Positions 54,071 to 62,961 of a stretch of 64,000 bases of DNA are shown piece after piece. Source of the stretch: Spirochaetales bacterium Spiro_09 (GTDB taxonomy: Bacteria; Spirochaetota; Spirochaetia; Treponematales; Treponemataceae). Made by a program: the position numbers and the translations under genes. The stretch spans positions 1 through 64,000 of the forward strand of contig LVBK01000020.1 in NCBI GenBank assembly GCA_001604385.1, written 5' to 3'. Position 1 is the first letter of the stretch. Every line of letters starts with the position of its first letter. The notes beneath the pieces were generated by a model. It saw nothing but the letters and a program-made list of their open reading frames with translations. It searched no databases and was not told the origin of the DNA.

Positions 54071-55234
54071 ATGGCTCGCATGATGTACCGAATTCAACTG
54101 GCCCGGCGCATATCCCTGGGTTTCTTTCTCGTTTTTTCAACCCTGATTGCCATTTTACACCAAAAAATCCCTGGCTTTCCCGCCGTTGACGCCCTCTGCC
54201 CCTTTGGCGGACTGGAAACCCTCTTCAAATTCCTCTCTGGTGGAGAGCTCCTGCGCCGCATCGAGCCTTCCAACATACTTCTCCTTGCGCTGATCATAGT
54301 CCTTGGCGTTCTTTTTGGGCGCATCTTTTGCGGGTGGATTTGTGCCTTTGGCGCCCTGCAGGGAATATTCGGCAGCCTCGGCAGGCGCATATTCAAGAAA
54401 CCCTTGACCATCCCCCAAAGAGTCGACCGCATCCTGCGCCTTTTCAAATATCCCTTCCTTGTTGCCATACTCATCTGGACCTGGCGGGTCGGGGACCTTG
54501 TCATACGCCCCTATGACCCCTGGCCGGCGTGGGCGCATTTAAGCGCCGGGTTTGCAGAGGTATGGGGAGAATTCAAGATTGGATTCATAGTGCTGATTCT
54601 CACCCTCATCTCGTCCATTTTTTATGAGCGAACATTTTGCAAGTATCTATGTCCTCTGGGAGCCTTCAATGCCCTGCTGTCGCGTATTCCGCTCATGCGT
54701 ATCAAACGGGAACAAAGTACCTGTACCTCCTGTACCCTCTGCAACAGGGTCTGTCCCATGAATATCAAGGTCATGGAGACCGATCGCATCAATTCCCCCG
54801 AGTGCATCGCCTGCATGGAATGTGTGACTGCCTGTCCCACCAAAAAGAACACCCTATCCCTGCATTTCGTCCGCAAACAGGTTCCGCTATGGCTCATAGC
54901 CCTTCTGGGGGTCGGGATCTATGCCGGGAGCATAGGCATTGCACGCGGCACCGGCTTGGTCAGTTTCACCGCCCCGCCACTCACTCATCGGGCAGCCAAG
55001 GGAGACGTACGGGTCGAGGACATCAAAGGTTCGTCGACCTATGCAGATATCTGTGAGGCTTTCGGGGTTGACCTGCCCGTCCTCCTGGCAGAAAGCGGGT
55101 TATCGACCTTTGACATTCCCCCCGACACCCGCATCAAGGATACCGGACTCATAACCGGCCTGGCGTTTGAGACTGATACAGTACGCAACGCCATAGCTCG
55201 TATTCTCGATCTGCCATATTCTGGCGAGCACTAG
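54071..55234 (+). CDS. Membrane-bound polyferredoxin (NapH/NosR C-terminal type)
   Basis: 387 residues from the ATG at 54,071 with GGAGG upstream. Five or six helices. FCGWICAFGALQG and FCKYLCPLGAFNALL are paired CxxxCP-like motifs at the membrane. Two classical 4Fe-4S sites follow: CTSCTLCNRVCP and CIACMECVTACP. The last 65 residues form a small helical domain (DIKGSSTYADICEAFGVDL) common in this family. It would pass electrons between quinol or flavoprotein and a periplasmic partner not present here. A TTGACA box lies upstream. Confidence 0.86.
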   Translation: MARMMYRIQLARRISLGFFLVFSTLIAILHQKIPGFPAVDALCPFGGLETLFKFLSGGELLRRIEPSNILLLALIIVLGVLFGRIFCGWICAFGALQGIFGSLGRRIFKKPLTIPQRVDRILRLFKYPFLVAILIWTWRVGDLVIRPYDPWPAWAHLSAGFAEVWGEFKIGFIVLILTLISSIFYERTFCKYLCPLGAFNALLSRIPLMRIKREQSTCTSCTLCNRVCPMNIKVMETDRINSPECIACMECVTACPTKKNTLSLHFVRKQVPLWLIALLGVGIYAGSIGIARGTGLVSFTAPPLTHRAAKGDVRVEDIKGSSTYADICEAFGVDLPVLLAESGLSTFDIPPDTRIKDTGLITGLAFETDTVRNAIARILDLPYSGEH

Positions 55235-55312
55235 GCAAAAATTTACAATTGTACTTGCGGGGATCCAGCTGGAGTACCGGTATATAACTCATATCCGAGA
55301 GGGGGTAGATGC

Positions 55313-55918
55313 ATGCATGTGACTGGATGCGGAATTCTTGAAGTTCTGGAACAGGTATGCACGATTCCCGACGGCGAAAAGGAGAGATTCCTTTCGCTTT
55401 TAAAACCGCTCGAGCTTTCTGCGGGAGACTTCTTTTTGCGCTCGGGGGACAAGGCTAATCGTGTGGCCTTTATGACGCGGGGCTTGCTCCGATATTATTA
55501 TTCATCTTCGGATGGTCGGGAGCATACGCGTCACTTTTGTACAGGTGGCGGTTTTGTGGTCCCGGTTGCCGCTGTGTGGACTGCCGATGGTATGGGCGTT
55601 TCCAAGTACAACGTGCAGGCTCTGGAAGAATGTATCTTTGAGGTGTTTGCCGTGAGCGACTGGAAGCAGCTCATTGCTTCGCACACTGTCTGGGGTACGG
55701 TCAGTTTTGCGTTCCTTTCAGAGGCCCTTGGTTGGGCTGAGCGACGGGAGCGGTCACTCGTGCTGGATGACGCAAAAACACGGTATCTGGACATGAAACG
55801 GCAGTATCCCGGCATAGAGGAGCGAGTGCGGCAATATCACATTGCCTCTTTTCTGGGAATAAGCCCGGTCGCATTGAGCCGGATACGTGCACAACTTTCT
55901 GAAAGCTCTCTGGTGTAA
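55313..55918 (+). CDS. Crp/Fnr-family regulator
   Basis: 201 residues. The cyclic-nucleotide-like beta-roll occupies 15-130 (LSAGDFFLRSGDKANRVAFMTRGLLRYYY), then a dimer helix, then a C-terminal winged helix (RQYHIASFLGISPVALSRIRAQL). No N-terminal Cys cluster of FNR. This branch (COG0664, often near exported or redox proteins) usually responds to stress or small molecules. It follows the polyferredoxin gene by 78 nt. GAGGGGG lies upstream of the start. Confidence 0.85.
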   Translation: MHVTGCGILEVLEQVCTIPDGEKERFLSLLKPLELSAGDFFLRSGDKANRVAFMTRGLLRYYYSSSDGREHTRHFCTGGGFVVPVAAVWTADGMGVSKYNVQALEECIFEVFAVSDWKQLIASHTVWGTVSFAFLSEALGWAERRERSLVLDDAKTRYLDMKRQYPGIEERVRQYHIASFLGISPVALSRIRAQLSESSLV

Positions 55919-55992
55919 TGAAAAAGATTTTTTTACCCGGTTTATTAACCTGTGTTAATGAGTGCCAGTCAATAGAACGATATACTATTCCT

Positions 55993-57015
55993 ATGAAACA
56001 GAAAACATATCGCAATAGTGATACCAGTACACATCGGTCGATTAAGGATATTGCACGGCACGTAGGCTTTTTTCTTGCCGCTGCCCTTGTTGTCTCCATG
56101 GTTCAATCGTGCACGGGAACTCCGGTTGCATCCTTCGAGAATGAGTCGTATGGTTCCCTGTCAGCAGTACCCCTTGTGCCACCGCTGGACGGTGATTGGT
56201 CATCGGTGCTCGCGGAACTGCAGCCGGTCGGCATGCATCGTGCCCGATCCGGATATTTGACGGTAAAGCGAAGCCAGCTCAATAACCTTGCCCTCTATCC
56301 GGAAGGAACGGACCGGACTGACCGACTAATAACCGTAGACATCCAGTCCCTTGTGTTTGTTCTCCCTTCAGGCGATGTGATTCTCGTTGATACGGGGATT
56401 GGCAGCGCGTTTGATACGCGGAAGACCGGCACTATTTCGGGCCTTTTGGCGGCGGCAATCTTGCCCCCTATTGTATGGGATGGTACTGATTCTCCTTTTT
56501 CGATTATCACGCGTCTTCAACTACCCACACCATCGGCAATCGTCCTGACGCATCTTCATTTTGATCATGTGAACGGTCTCGCTGATTTTCCCGTTGATAT
56601 CCCGATTGTGTACCACGAAAAGGAAAAGCATATAGATATCCCCCTTTTGTTTGAGGATCCGTCGCTTCGGTCGCGGCCGATTGGAACACTCATGTCCACA
56701 CACGGAGGAACCCGGGAACCCTTCTCCGAAGTTTGGGATGTATTCGGTAACGGATGTCTGCTCGCGGTTTCGCTTCCCGGTCACAGTCCGGGACATATCG
56801 GTTTTCTTTTTTGTACCGAAACAGCCAACAATGAACGGCAGTATTACTTATTTGTGGGAGATGCCCTGACCGCTGAAGCATATGGCTATGGGTCTGGCCC
56901 CGGAAGCTTTTCTGCCAGACTGGACGACGCACATAAAACCGCACAGGCCATTCGATCTTTTATTGCCGCACATAGTGGCGTAGAGCTGTTGTTTGCGCAT
57001 TCTGAGCGTCAATAA
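55993..57015 (+). CDS. Metallo-beta-lactamase-fold lipoprotein
   Basis: 340 residues from the ATG at 55,993. The signal ends in MVQSCTG. LTHLHFDHVNGLADF is the zinc motif HxHxDH, with further ligands in SLPGHSPGHIGFLF and VGDALTA. The family hydrolyses lactones, thioesters or similar bonds; AHL-lactonase-like activity is possible but not shown. TATACT lies 6 nt before this ATG with no ribosome site; an earlier in-frame start at 55,918 overlaps the regulator stop. Confidence 0.8.
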   Translation: MKQKTYRNSDTSTHRSIKDIARHVGFFLAAALVVSMVQSCTGTPVASFENESYGSLSAVPLVPPLDGDWSSVLAELQPVGMHRARSGYLTVKRSQLNNLALYPEGTDRTDRLITVDIQSLVFVLPSGDVILVDTGIGSAFDTRKTGTISGLLAAAILPPIVWDGTDSPFSIITRLQLPTPSAIVLTHLHFDHVNGLADFPVDIPIVYHEKEKHIDIPLLFEDPSLRSRPIGTLMSTHGGTREPFSEVWDVFGNGCLLAVSLPGHSPGHIGFLFCTETANNERQYYLFVGDALTAEAYGYGSGPGSFSARLDDAHKTAQAIRSFIAAHSGVELLFAHSERQ

Positions 57016-57289
57016 TATTCCACAATCTCCCGTACCCTATTGATATTTTTTTCTCGATATATTAGATTCCAATCTACAAGCCAACCTGAGGTCAAGGACC
57101 CGCCTGCGGCATTCACTGAATGCGCGGCATATCTGAAACCAGGGGTAGGATCGAGACCCTCCATTTCCGCCCGAATGTTCAGGCAATTTCCGCGCGCAGC
57201 GCGTGGTTGTCCGTTTCCTTCCGCGGTTGTTCCGGGTCCGTTTCTTCCTGTTCAGGTTGCGACTGAAGCCTGATAAGGAGGACCGGATT
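57016..57289 (+). promoter_or_regulatory. Long leader of the hydrogenase maturation operon
   Basis: 274 nt without a gene. TTGATA (57,042-57,047) with a TTAGAT-like -10 near 57,063 may form the promoter, giving a leader of about 220 nt. I see no known riboswitch, but the region has several short GC-rich inverted stretches. AAGGAGG is placed before the TM1266-like gene. Confidence 0.4.
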
Positions 57290-57562
57290 ATGGAAAACCG
57301 ATCTGTCGGTGTCATCGCAATCATTGTCAAAAACCGCACTTCAAGTGCAAAGGTCGTCAACGACGTACTTGCTCCCTTTGGAGACATGGTCGTCGGACGC
57401 ATGGGACTTCCGTATCACGAGCGGGATCTCAACATCATCACGCTCATTGTCGACGCGTCCAATGACCGCATTGGAGCCCTGACCGGCAAGTTGGGCCAGA
57501 TTCCCGGAGTAACGGTAAAGTCGACCCTGGTAAAGATGCAGGAGGCCGGCGATGAAGCATGA
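57290..57562 (+). CDS. TM1266-family iron-only hydrogenase system regulator
   Basis: 90 residues, an ACT-like fold: ENRSVGVIAIIVKNRTSSAKVVNDVLAPF, then RMGLPY and a LIVDASNDRIGALTGKL helix. TM1266-type proteins sit next to hydEFG in many anaerobes and are believed to control the system. AAGGAGG upstream. It overlaps hydG by 11 nt. First gene of the operon. Confidence 0.88.
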   Translation: MENRSVGVIAIIVKNRTSSAKVVNDVLAPFGDMVVGRMGLPYHERDLNIITLIVDASNDRIGALTGKLGQIPGVTVKSTLVKMQEAGDEA

Positions 57563-59078
57563 TGCAGGGGTGCCCCGCAAGCAGAGCGTCGGCGAATGGG
57601 TAAAGACGGTAATCCGTCAGGATGAAATCGACCGCTACCTTGATAAGGGTGCGGACTTTATCGATGACGAGGCGATAGAATCGGACCTTGCGCGCGGAAA
57701 GGAGGCCCAGGCCGAAGAGATTCGCGCGATAATCCGGAAAGCCTATAACATAAAATTGATGGACGCCCGCGATGTTGCCGCCCTGGTGCAGGTGACCGAT
57801 CCCACCCTGAAGGAAGAAGTTTTTCGTGCCGCGCGGGAGATAAAGACAAAGGTGTACGATAACCGCGTGGTAACCTTTGCCCCCCTGTATTGCGGAAGCA
57901 AGTGCGTGAACGCCTGCACCTATTGCGGGTTCCGGTGCGACAACGAGGCGGTCGAACGCCGCGTGCTGTCGATGGACGAGATCGAGGCAGAAGCCCGGGT
58001 GCTGGCAACCCAGATCGGGCACAAGCGCCTTGTCGTTGTCTATGGCGAACACCCGGAAACCGACGCCGACTATATTGCCGAGAGCATGCGCCGCATTTAT
58101 TCCATTAAAGAAAAGGTTCGTAACGGCGTCGGAGAAATCCGCCGCGTGAACGTGAACGCAGCTCCCTTGCCCATCGAGGGATTGCGGAAACTGCACGAGG
58201 CCGGTATCGGAACCTATCAGGTCTTTCAGGAAACCTATCACCGCAAAACCTACGAAGCGGTGCACCCCGCATCCACGCTCAAGGGCAACTTTCACTGGCG
58301 CCTCTATGCGCTGCACCGCGCGATGGACGCGGGCATTGACGACGTCGCCGTCGGCGCCCTCTTCGGCCTTGCCGACTGGAAGTTCGAGGTGATGGGCCTT
58401 GTTGCCCATGCACGCGACCTGGAAAAACGCTTCGGCCTTGGACCGCACACCGTCAGCGTCCCGCGCCTCGAAAGCGCGGCCGGCACCGACTTCAGCTGGG
58501 TACAGCACCGGGTGAGCGACGATGATTTCAGGTATTTGATTGCCTGTATCCGCCTTGCCATTCCCTACGCGGGCCTTATTGTCACAAACCGCGAAAAACC
58601 CGAGATGCTCCGTTCGGTGATCAAAATGTGTACCCAGCGGGACGCTGATACCCGGGTCGGCATTGGCGCCTATACCGAAGCCTTTTCCGCCTCCGAGCAA
58701 AAGGAAGAAACCCAACAGTTCATGCTGGGGGACACCCGCAGTCTGGACGAAATAATCCGCGAGCTTGCCTCGATGGGGCATATCGTCTCGTTCTGTACGG
58801 CGGGCTACCGCTGCGGACGGACGGGGAAAAAGATTATGGATGCCCTCGAGTCCGGTCGCGAGGGTTGTTTCTGCAAGTTGAACGCTGTCCTGACCTTTCA
58901 GGAATGGCTTGAGGATTTTGCCTCGGCAGAAACGAAGAAGATAGGGGACGACATAATTGACCGCGAGATGGCCGAAATCAGGGCGCGGGTTCCCGCCGAT
59001 TATTCGGAAGTCCTGTGGGACCATTTGCTGAAAGCCCGGCAAAAGATTCTTGCGGGCGAGCGGGACCTGTATTTTTAA
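57552..59078 (+). CDS. hydG: HydG, tyrosine lyase of H-cluster assembly
   Basis: 508 residues. Radical-SAM Cys118/122/125 in KCVNACTYCGF. HydG cleaves tyrosine to CO and CN- for the iron centre of [FeFe]-hydrogenase. The auxiliary-cluster motif is expected as CX2CX22C near the C-terminus; here it reads CTAGYRCGRTG...CFC. Cys415 and Cys441 align, but position 418 is Gly (GGC codon) instead of Cys. Extra cysteines at 421 and 439 might substitute. The rest of the sequence is typical (GVGEIRRVNVNAAPL, GIGTYQVFQETYHR). Confidence 0.93.
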   Translation: MKHDAGVPRKQSVGEWVKTVIRQDEIDRYLDKGADFIDDEAIESDLARGKEAQAEEIRAIIRKAYNIKLMDARDVAALVQVTDPTLKEEVFRAAREIKTKVYDNRVVTFAPLYCGSKCVNACTYCGFRCDNEAVERRVLSMDEIEAEARVLATQIGHKRLVVVYGEHPETDADYIAESMRRIYSIKEKVRNGVGEIRRVNVNAAPLPIEGLRKLHEAGIGTYQVFQETYHRKTYEAVHPASTLKGNFHWRLYALHRAMDAGIDDVAVGALFGLADWKFEVMGLVAHARDLEKRFGLGPHTVSVPRLESAAGTDFSWVQHRVSDDDFRYLIACIRLAIPYAGLIVTNREKPEMLRSVIKMCTQRDADTRVGIGAYTEAFSASEQKEETQQFMLGDTRSLDEIIRELASMGHIVSFCTAGYRCGRTGKKIMDALESGREGCFCKLNAVLTFQEWLEDFASAETKKIGDDIIDREMAEIRARVPADYSEVLWDHLLKARQKILAGERDLYF

Positions 59079-59156
59079 TGAGACGCCATCCCGGCGGGGA
59101 GTCAAGCTTCCCGGCGGGGTGCGCATTAAGCTACCGTATCGGGGAGGAGGGCCACA

Positions 59157-60575
59157 TTGGACAGAAAACTGACACGAACCGAGTCTGATATACTCGGTGA
59201 CATGAGCATCCCCGCGGACGACCTTCGAGGCATTCATACGTATCGCGCGATGGATAATTTTAACCTGACGGGTCGACCCGTGCATCCGCGGCTTGTGCAT
59301 GCCTATGCGCTGGTAAAAAAAGCCTGCGCGCGTGCAAACGCACTGAGCGGCTTTCTGTCGTCCGATATGGCGAGCGCTATTGAAACCGCCTGTGATGAAG
59401 TTGCCTCGGGAATCCATGACGCTCTCTTTGCCATAGATGCCTTGCAGGGCGGGGCAGGGACGTCGACCAATATGGCCGTTAATGAAATTATTGCGCACCG
59501 GGCCGGGCAGCTTGTTTCTGAACAATTTCACGGGGAACAAGGGCCTGCAGTCTCCGGGATCATTTCCCCCCTCGATCATGTCAATTTGCATCAGTCCACC
59601 AACGATACCTATCCGACCGCCCTCAAGGTTGCACTCATCGCTCTGGTCCGCGAGGCTGCCGAGGCCGCCGCTTTTCTTCAGGGCGCCTTGCAAAAAAAGG
59701 AAGGCGAGTTCGCGGACATTGTGACGGTCGGCCGCACAGAAATGCGCGAAGCCGTGCCCATGACGCTCGGGTCCATTTTTTCGGCCTTCGCCGAAGCGAC
59801 CGGACGCGACCGCTGGCGCGCGTTCAAGTGCGAGGAACGCCTTCGCGTGGTAAACCTGGGGGGCACCGCCACCGGCACCGGTTTGGCCGCTCCCCGGAAA
59901 TACATCCTGTCGGTGACCGACCAGCTCCGCTCCCTGACCGGCTTTCCCCTTGCGCGCGCGGAAAACCTCGTTGACCAGACCGCGAACTGCGACTCCCTGG
60001 TGGAAGTCGCGGGGATTATCCAGGCGGCCGCCGCCAACCTTATTAAAATCTCGCGTGATATCCGTTTTTTATCGCATACCGGCGAGCTTGCGCTGGGAGC
60101 CCTGCAGGCCGGCTCTTCCATCATGCCGGGCAAGGTAAACCCGGTTATCCCGGAGGCCGTTATCCAGGGCGGCATGCGCATAAAGGCCGTGCTGTCGATC
60201 GTGCCCGATGCGGCTTCCCATGGCACCTTGCAAATAAACGAGTTTCTTCCATTAGTGAGCGATGCCATGATCGAAGCCCTCGAGCTTTACTGCGCTTCCG
60301 CCCGCACGCTTGCCCGCCACCTTGAAACGGTGTCGGCGGACCGGGCGCGGTGCGCGCAATTACTCGACGCAAATCCCCTGACGCTTACGGCCTTTGTCCC
60401 GCACCTGGGTTATGACCGGGTCGGCTCCCTGGTCGGTGAATGGGATCTCTCTGGCCGTCCACCCTTGCGCAATTTTCTTTCAGGCGTATTGGGAGACGAG
60501 CTTGTTGCCCGTACCCTCTCGGCCGCCGCGCTGACCTCGCTCGGCTTTGTACACAAGGAGACACCTCATGCATGA
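59157..60575 (+). CDS. Aspartate ammonia-lyase-like enzyme in the hyd operon
   Basis: 472 residues, TTG start with GGAGGAGGG upstream. Fumarase/aspartase superfamily: STNMAVNEII, HVNLHQSTNDTYPTALK and the signature GSSIMPGKVNPVIPE starting at residue 319. It releases ammonia from aspartate in the family's best-known branch. Its place between hydG and hydF suggests that it serves H-cluster assembly, possibly as a source of the bridgehead nitrogen; this is inferred. Its stop overlaps the hydF start region. Confidence 0.85.
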   Translation: MDRKLTRTESDILGDMSIPADDLRGIHTYRAMDNFNLTGRPVHPRLVHAYALVKKACARANALSGFLSSDMASAIETACDEVASGIHDALFAIDALQGGAGTSTNMAVNEIIAHRAGQLVSEQFHGEQGPAVSGIISPLDHVNLHQSTNDTYPTALKVALIALVREAAEAAAFLQGALQKKEGEFADIVTVGRTEMREAVPMTLGSIFSAFAEATGRDRWRAFKCEERLRVVNLGGTATGTGLAAPRKYILSVTDQLRSLTGFPLARAENLVDQTANCDSLVEVAGIIQAAAANLIKISRDIRFLSHTGELALGALQAGSSIMPGKVNPVIPEAVIQGGMRIKAVLSIVPDAASHGTLQINEFLPLVSDAMIEALELYCASARTLARHLETVSADRARCAQLLDANPLTLTAFVPHLGYDRVGSLVGEWDLSGRPPLRNFLSGVLGDELVARTLSAAALTSLGFVHKETPHA

Positions 60576-61854
60576 AACCCCCAAGGCGCTTCGCCTGCAC
60601 ATCGGCATATTCGGCCGGACCAATTCGGGTAAATCGAGCTTCATCAATCTGGTAACCGGTCAATCCACCTCCATCGTTTCCCCCGTCGCGGGAACGACCA
60701 CCGATGTGGTGCGAAAAAGCATGGAACTCCTGCCCCTCGGGCCGGTGACCTTTCTGGATACGGCGGGAATAGATGATGGAGGCGAGCTTGGCGGTTTGCG
60801 CGTGTCTCGCACCCGTGACGCCCTTGCATCCTCCGATATCGCCATTCTGGTATGCGAGCCTTCCACGTGGACCGTGTACGAAGAAGGTGTGGTTTCAGCC
60901 TGCGCCGAACAGAAGACCCCGCTCGTCATTGTGGTCAACAAAATTGACCTTCAGGTTCCCGATCAAGCATTCATAGCCGCTCTTTCCGGAAAGAGCGCGC
61001 ACCTCATTACCCTCTCGTGCCAGAGAGCGAGAGAGGACCGGAACGAGCGCGAGGACGCCCTCCTGGCCCTGAAAAAAGCCCTTATCGCCTGTGCTCCGGA
61101 GAGCTTCTTTGAACCCCCGGCCATCCTGGGCGACCTTCTTCCCTCGGGGTCTTCGCTCCCTCTGGTGGTGCTGATCGTGCCGATTGACCTGCAGGCGCCG
61201 AAGGGCCGCCTGATCCTTCCGCAAGTACAGGCAATCCGCGATGCCCTCGATTCGGATGCGGCCTGTATTGTGGTCAAGGAACGCGAGTATGCTGCCTTGC
61301 TCGCTTCGCTTTCCCGTCCGCCCGACCTGGTGGTATGTGACTCGCAGGTCGCGCTCAAAATGGTCGCCGACACGCCGGACGGAATCAACTGCACGACATT
61401 CTCGATTCTCTTTTCCCGGTTCAAGGGAAATATCGAGCTGATGGCCCGTGGAGCGGCTGCGTTATCCCGGCTGGCGGACGGTGACCGCCTTCTGATATCG
61501 GAGGCATGCACGCATCATGCCCTGGAAGACGATATTGGCCGCGTCAAAATACCCCGCTGGATTCGCCAGTATACCGGCCTTGCACTCGACATCGAGCATG
61601 TTGCCGGACGTGATTATCCGGCCGATCTGTCAGCGTATTCGCTCGTTATTCACTGCGGCGCCTGTACGTTGACCCGGCGCGAAATGCTTTTGCGCATCGA
61701 GCTTGCCCGCCGCGCGGGAGTTCCGGTAACCAATTACGGCATGGCCATTTCCGCCCTGCAGGGTGTCATCGAGCGCACCCTTTCGCCCTTTCCCGCCGCC
61801 CTCGACGCATACCGCGAAGAGCTTGGTTCAGCATCATCCGGAGGCATTCAATGA
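60568..61854 (+). CDS. hydF: HydF, GTPase scaffold of H-cluster assembly
   Basis: 428 residues from the ATG at 60,568 with AAGGAG upstream. The GTPase domain has GRTNSGKSS (15-23), the DTAG switch (LDTAGIDD) and NKID. The C-terminal cluster site is Cys314-x-His316 ... His362-Cys363-xx-Cys366, matching CxHx(44-53)HCxxC. HydF holds the diiron precursor and delivers it to apo-hydrogenase. It overlaps both neighbours. Confidence 0.95.
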   Translation: MHETPKALRLHIGIFGRTNSGKSSFINLVTGQSTSIVSPVAGTTTDVVRKSMELLPLGPVTFLDTAGIDDGGELGGLRVSRTRDALASSDIAILVCEPSTWTVYEEGVVSACAEQKTPLVIVVNKIDLQVPDQAFIAALSGKSAHLITLSCQRAREDRNEREDALLALKKALIACAPESFFEPPAILGDLLPSGSSLPLVVLIVPIDLQAPKGRLILPQVQAIRDALDSDAACIVVKEREYAALLASLSRPPDLVVCDSQVALKMVADTPDGINCTTFSILFSRFKGNIELMARGAAALSRLADGDRLLISEACTHHALEDDIGRVKIPRWIRQYTGLALDIEHVAGRDYPADLSAYSLVIHCGACTLTRREMLLRIELARRAGVPVTNYGMAISALQGVIERTLSPFPAALDAYREELGSASSGGIQ

Positions 61855-62927
61855 TACGCCCTCAATTTTCCGACACCCTTGCCCGCGTGGCCGGGGACTG
61901 GACTGACGCGCGAAGTGCCGACGCAGCAATCGAAAACCTCGTATTTCTCCTTGATTCGGCAGATCCTGACGAACAGGACGCGCTTGTCACCCTGGCCGCG
62001 CGCATTCGTGACCATCACTGCGGGCAGCGCATGGTAGTTCGCGGTCTCGTGGAGTTCTCCAGTTGTTGCGTCAATACCTGCCGCTATTGCGGCTTGAACC
62101 GGAATAATCCGAAGGCAGAGCGTTTCCGCCTTACTCCGGACGACATTCTGGAAAGCGCGCGTCTTGTGCACGAGGCAGGTATCCGCACTATTGTGCTGCA
62201 GTCGGGAGAAGAATCCCGCGACGCCCGTGAGCTTGCCGATGTTATCAACAAAATTAAGAGCACCTATGATATGGCAATTACCCTGTCGGTCGGGGAGAGA
62301 AGCCATGCCGATTACGCGCTCTGGAAGGAAGCTGGTGCCGACCGGTATCTTTTGCGGATAGAGTCCGTGGACGCGGATGTATACCGCTCCCTGCACGTGG
62401 GTCGGGAACTGGAAACCCGTCTTGCCTGTCTTGAAACGCTTCGGGAGTTGGGGTATCAGGTGGGAAGCGGCGTCATGGTTGGCGTACCCGGTCAGACGAC
62501 GCATCATCTTGCCCGGGACATCCGGTTTCTCGCTTCCCGCGAATTCGACATGATCGGGGTGGGTCCCTTTATTCCCCACCCGGACACCCCCTTCCGGGAC
62601 GAGAAGGCCGGCGGGGTTGGCCTGACGCTCAGGATGCTCGCCCTTTTACGGATCGTCACGCGGAACGCCTGGCTTCCGGCGACGACCGCCCTCGGGAGCA
62701 TGGACAGGGATTACCGCATTGACGCGCTCAAGGCAGGCGCCAATGTGCTCATGCCCAATTTCTCGCCGGTGGAAGTGAAGAAAAAGTATGAAATTTATCC
62801 GGGAAAGCGGTGCATAACCGAACGCACCGGCGCCTGTGCGCTCTGTACCGAGGGTATTGCCCGCGCAGGGGGGCTCGAGATTGACTGGTCCCGGGCAGAT
62901 TCGCTGAAGATGGCCGTCCGGCTCTAG
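61851..62927 (+). CDS. hydE: HydE, radical SAM enzyme of H-cluster assembly
   Basis: 358 residues. Radical-SAM Cys73/77/80 in CCVNTCRYCGLN. VLQSGEESRDARELADVI and LLRIESVDADVYRSLH follow the HydE pattern. HydE acts on the HydG product on the way to the diiron site. It overlaps hydF by 4 nt and ends the operon. A few Cys near the C-terminus (CITERTGACALCTEG) would carry a second cluster seen in some HydE proteins. Confidence 0.94.
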   Translation: MIRPQFSDTLARVAGDWTDARSADAAIENLVFLLDSADPDEQDALVTLAARIRDHHCGQRMVVRGLVEFSSCCVNTCRYCGLNRNNPKAERFRLTPDDILESARLVHEAGIRTIVLQSGEESRDARELADVINKIKSTYDMAITLSVGERSHADYALWKEAGADRYLLRIESVDADVYRSLHVGRELETRLACLETLRELGYQVGSGVMVGVPGQTTHHLARDIRFLASREFDMIGVGPFIPHPDTPFRDEKAGGVGLTLRMLALLRIVTRNAWLPATTALGSMDRDYRIDALKAGANVLMPNFSPVEVKKKYEIYPGKRCITERTGACALCTEGIARAGGLEIDWSRADSLKMAVRL

Positions 62928-62931
62928 GTGC

Positions 62932-62953
62932 GGCAACGGCTCTTGCCGTTGCC
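62932..62953. terminator. Hairpin between hydE and the convergent membrane gene
   Basis: Perfect 9-bp stem GGCAACGGC / GCCGTTGCC around TCTT, right after the hydE stop. There is no T-tract, so terminator strength is uncertain. Confidence 0.5.
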
Positions 62954-62961
62954 CCTGCATC

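Noticed and set aside
57016-57289. Riboswitch in the leader of the hyd operon
   Set aside because: I could not match any known aptamer core by eye; only the length and some GC-rich arms are suggestive.
57552-59078. HydG as ThiH (thiamine synthesis tyrosine lyase)
   Set aside because: It is about 130 residues longer than ThiH, has the C-terminal cluster region, and lies with TM1266-like, hydF and hydE genes.
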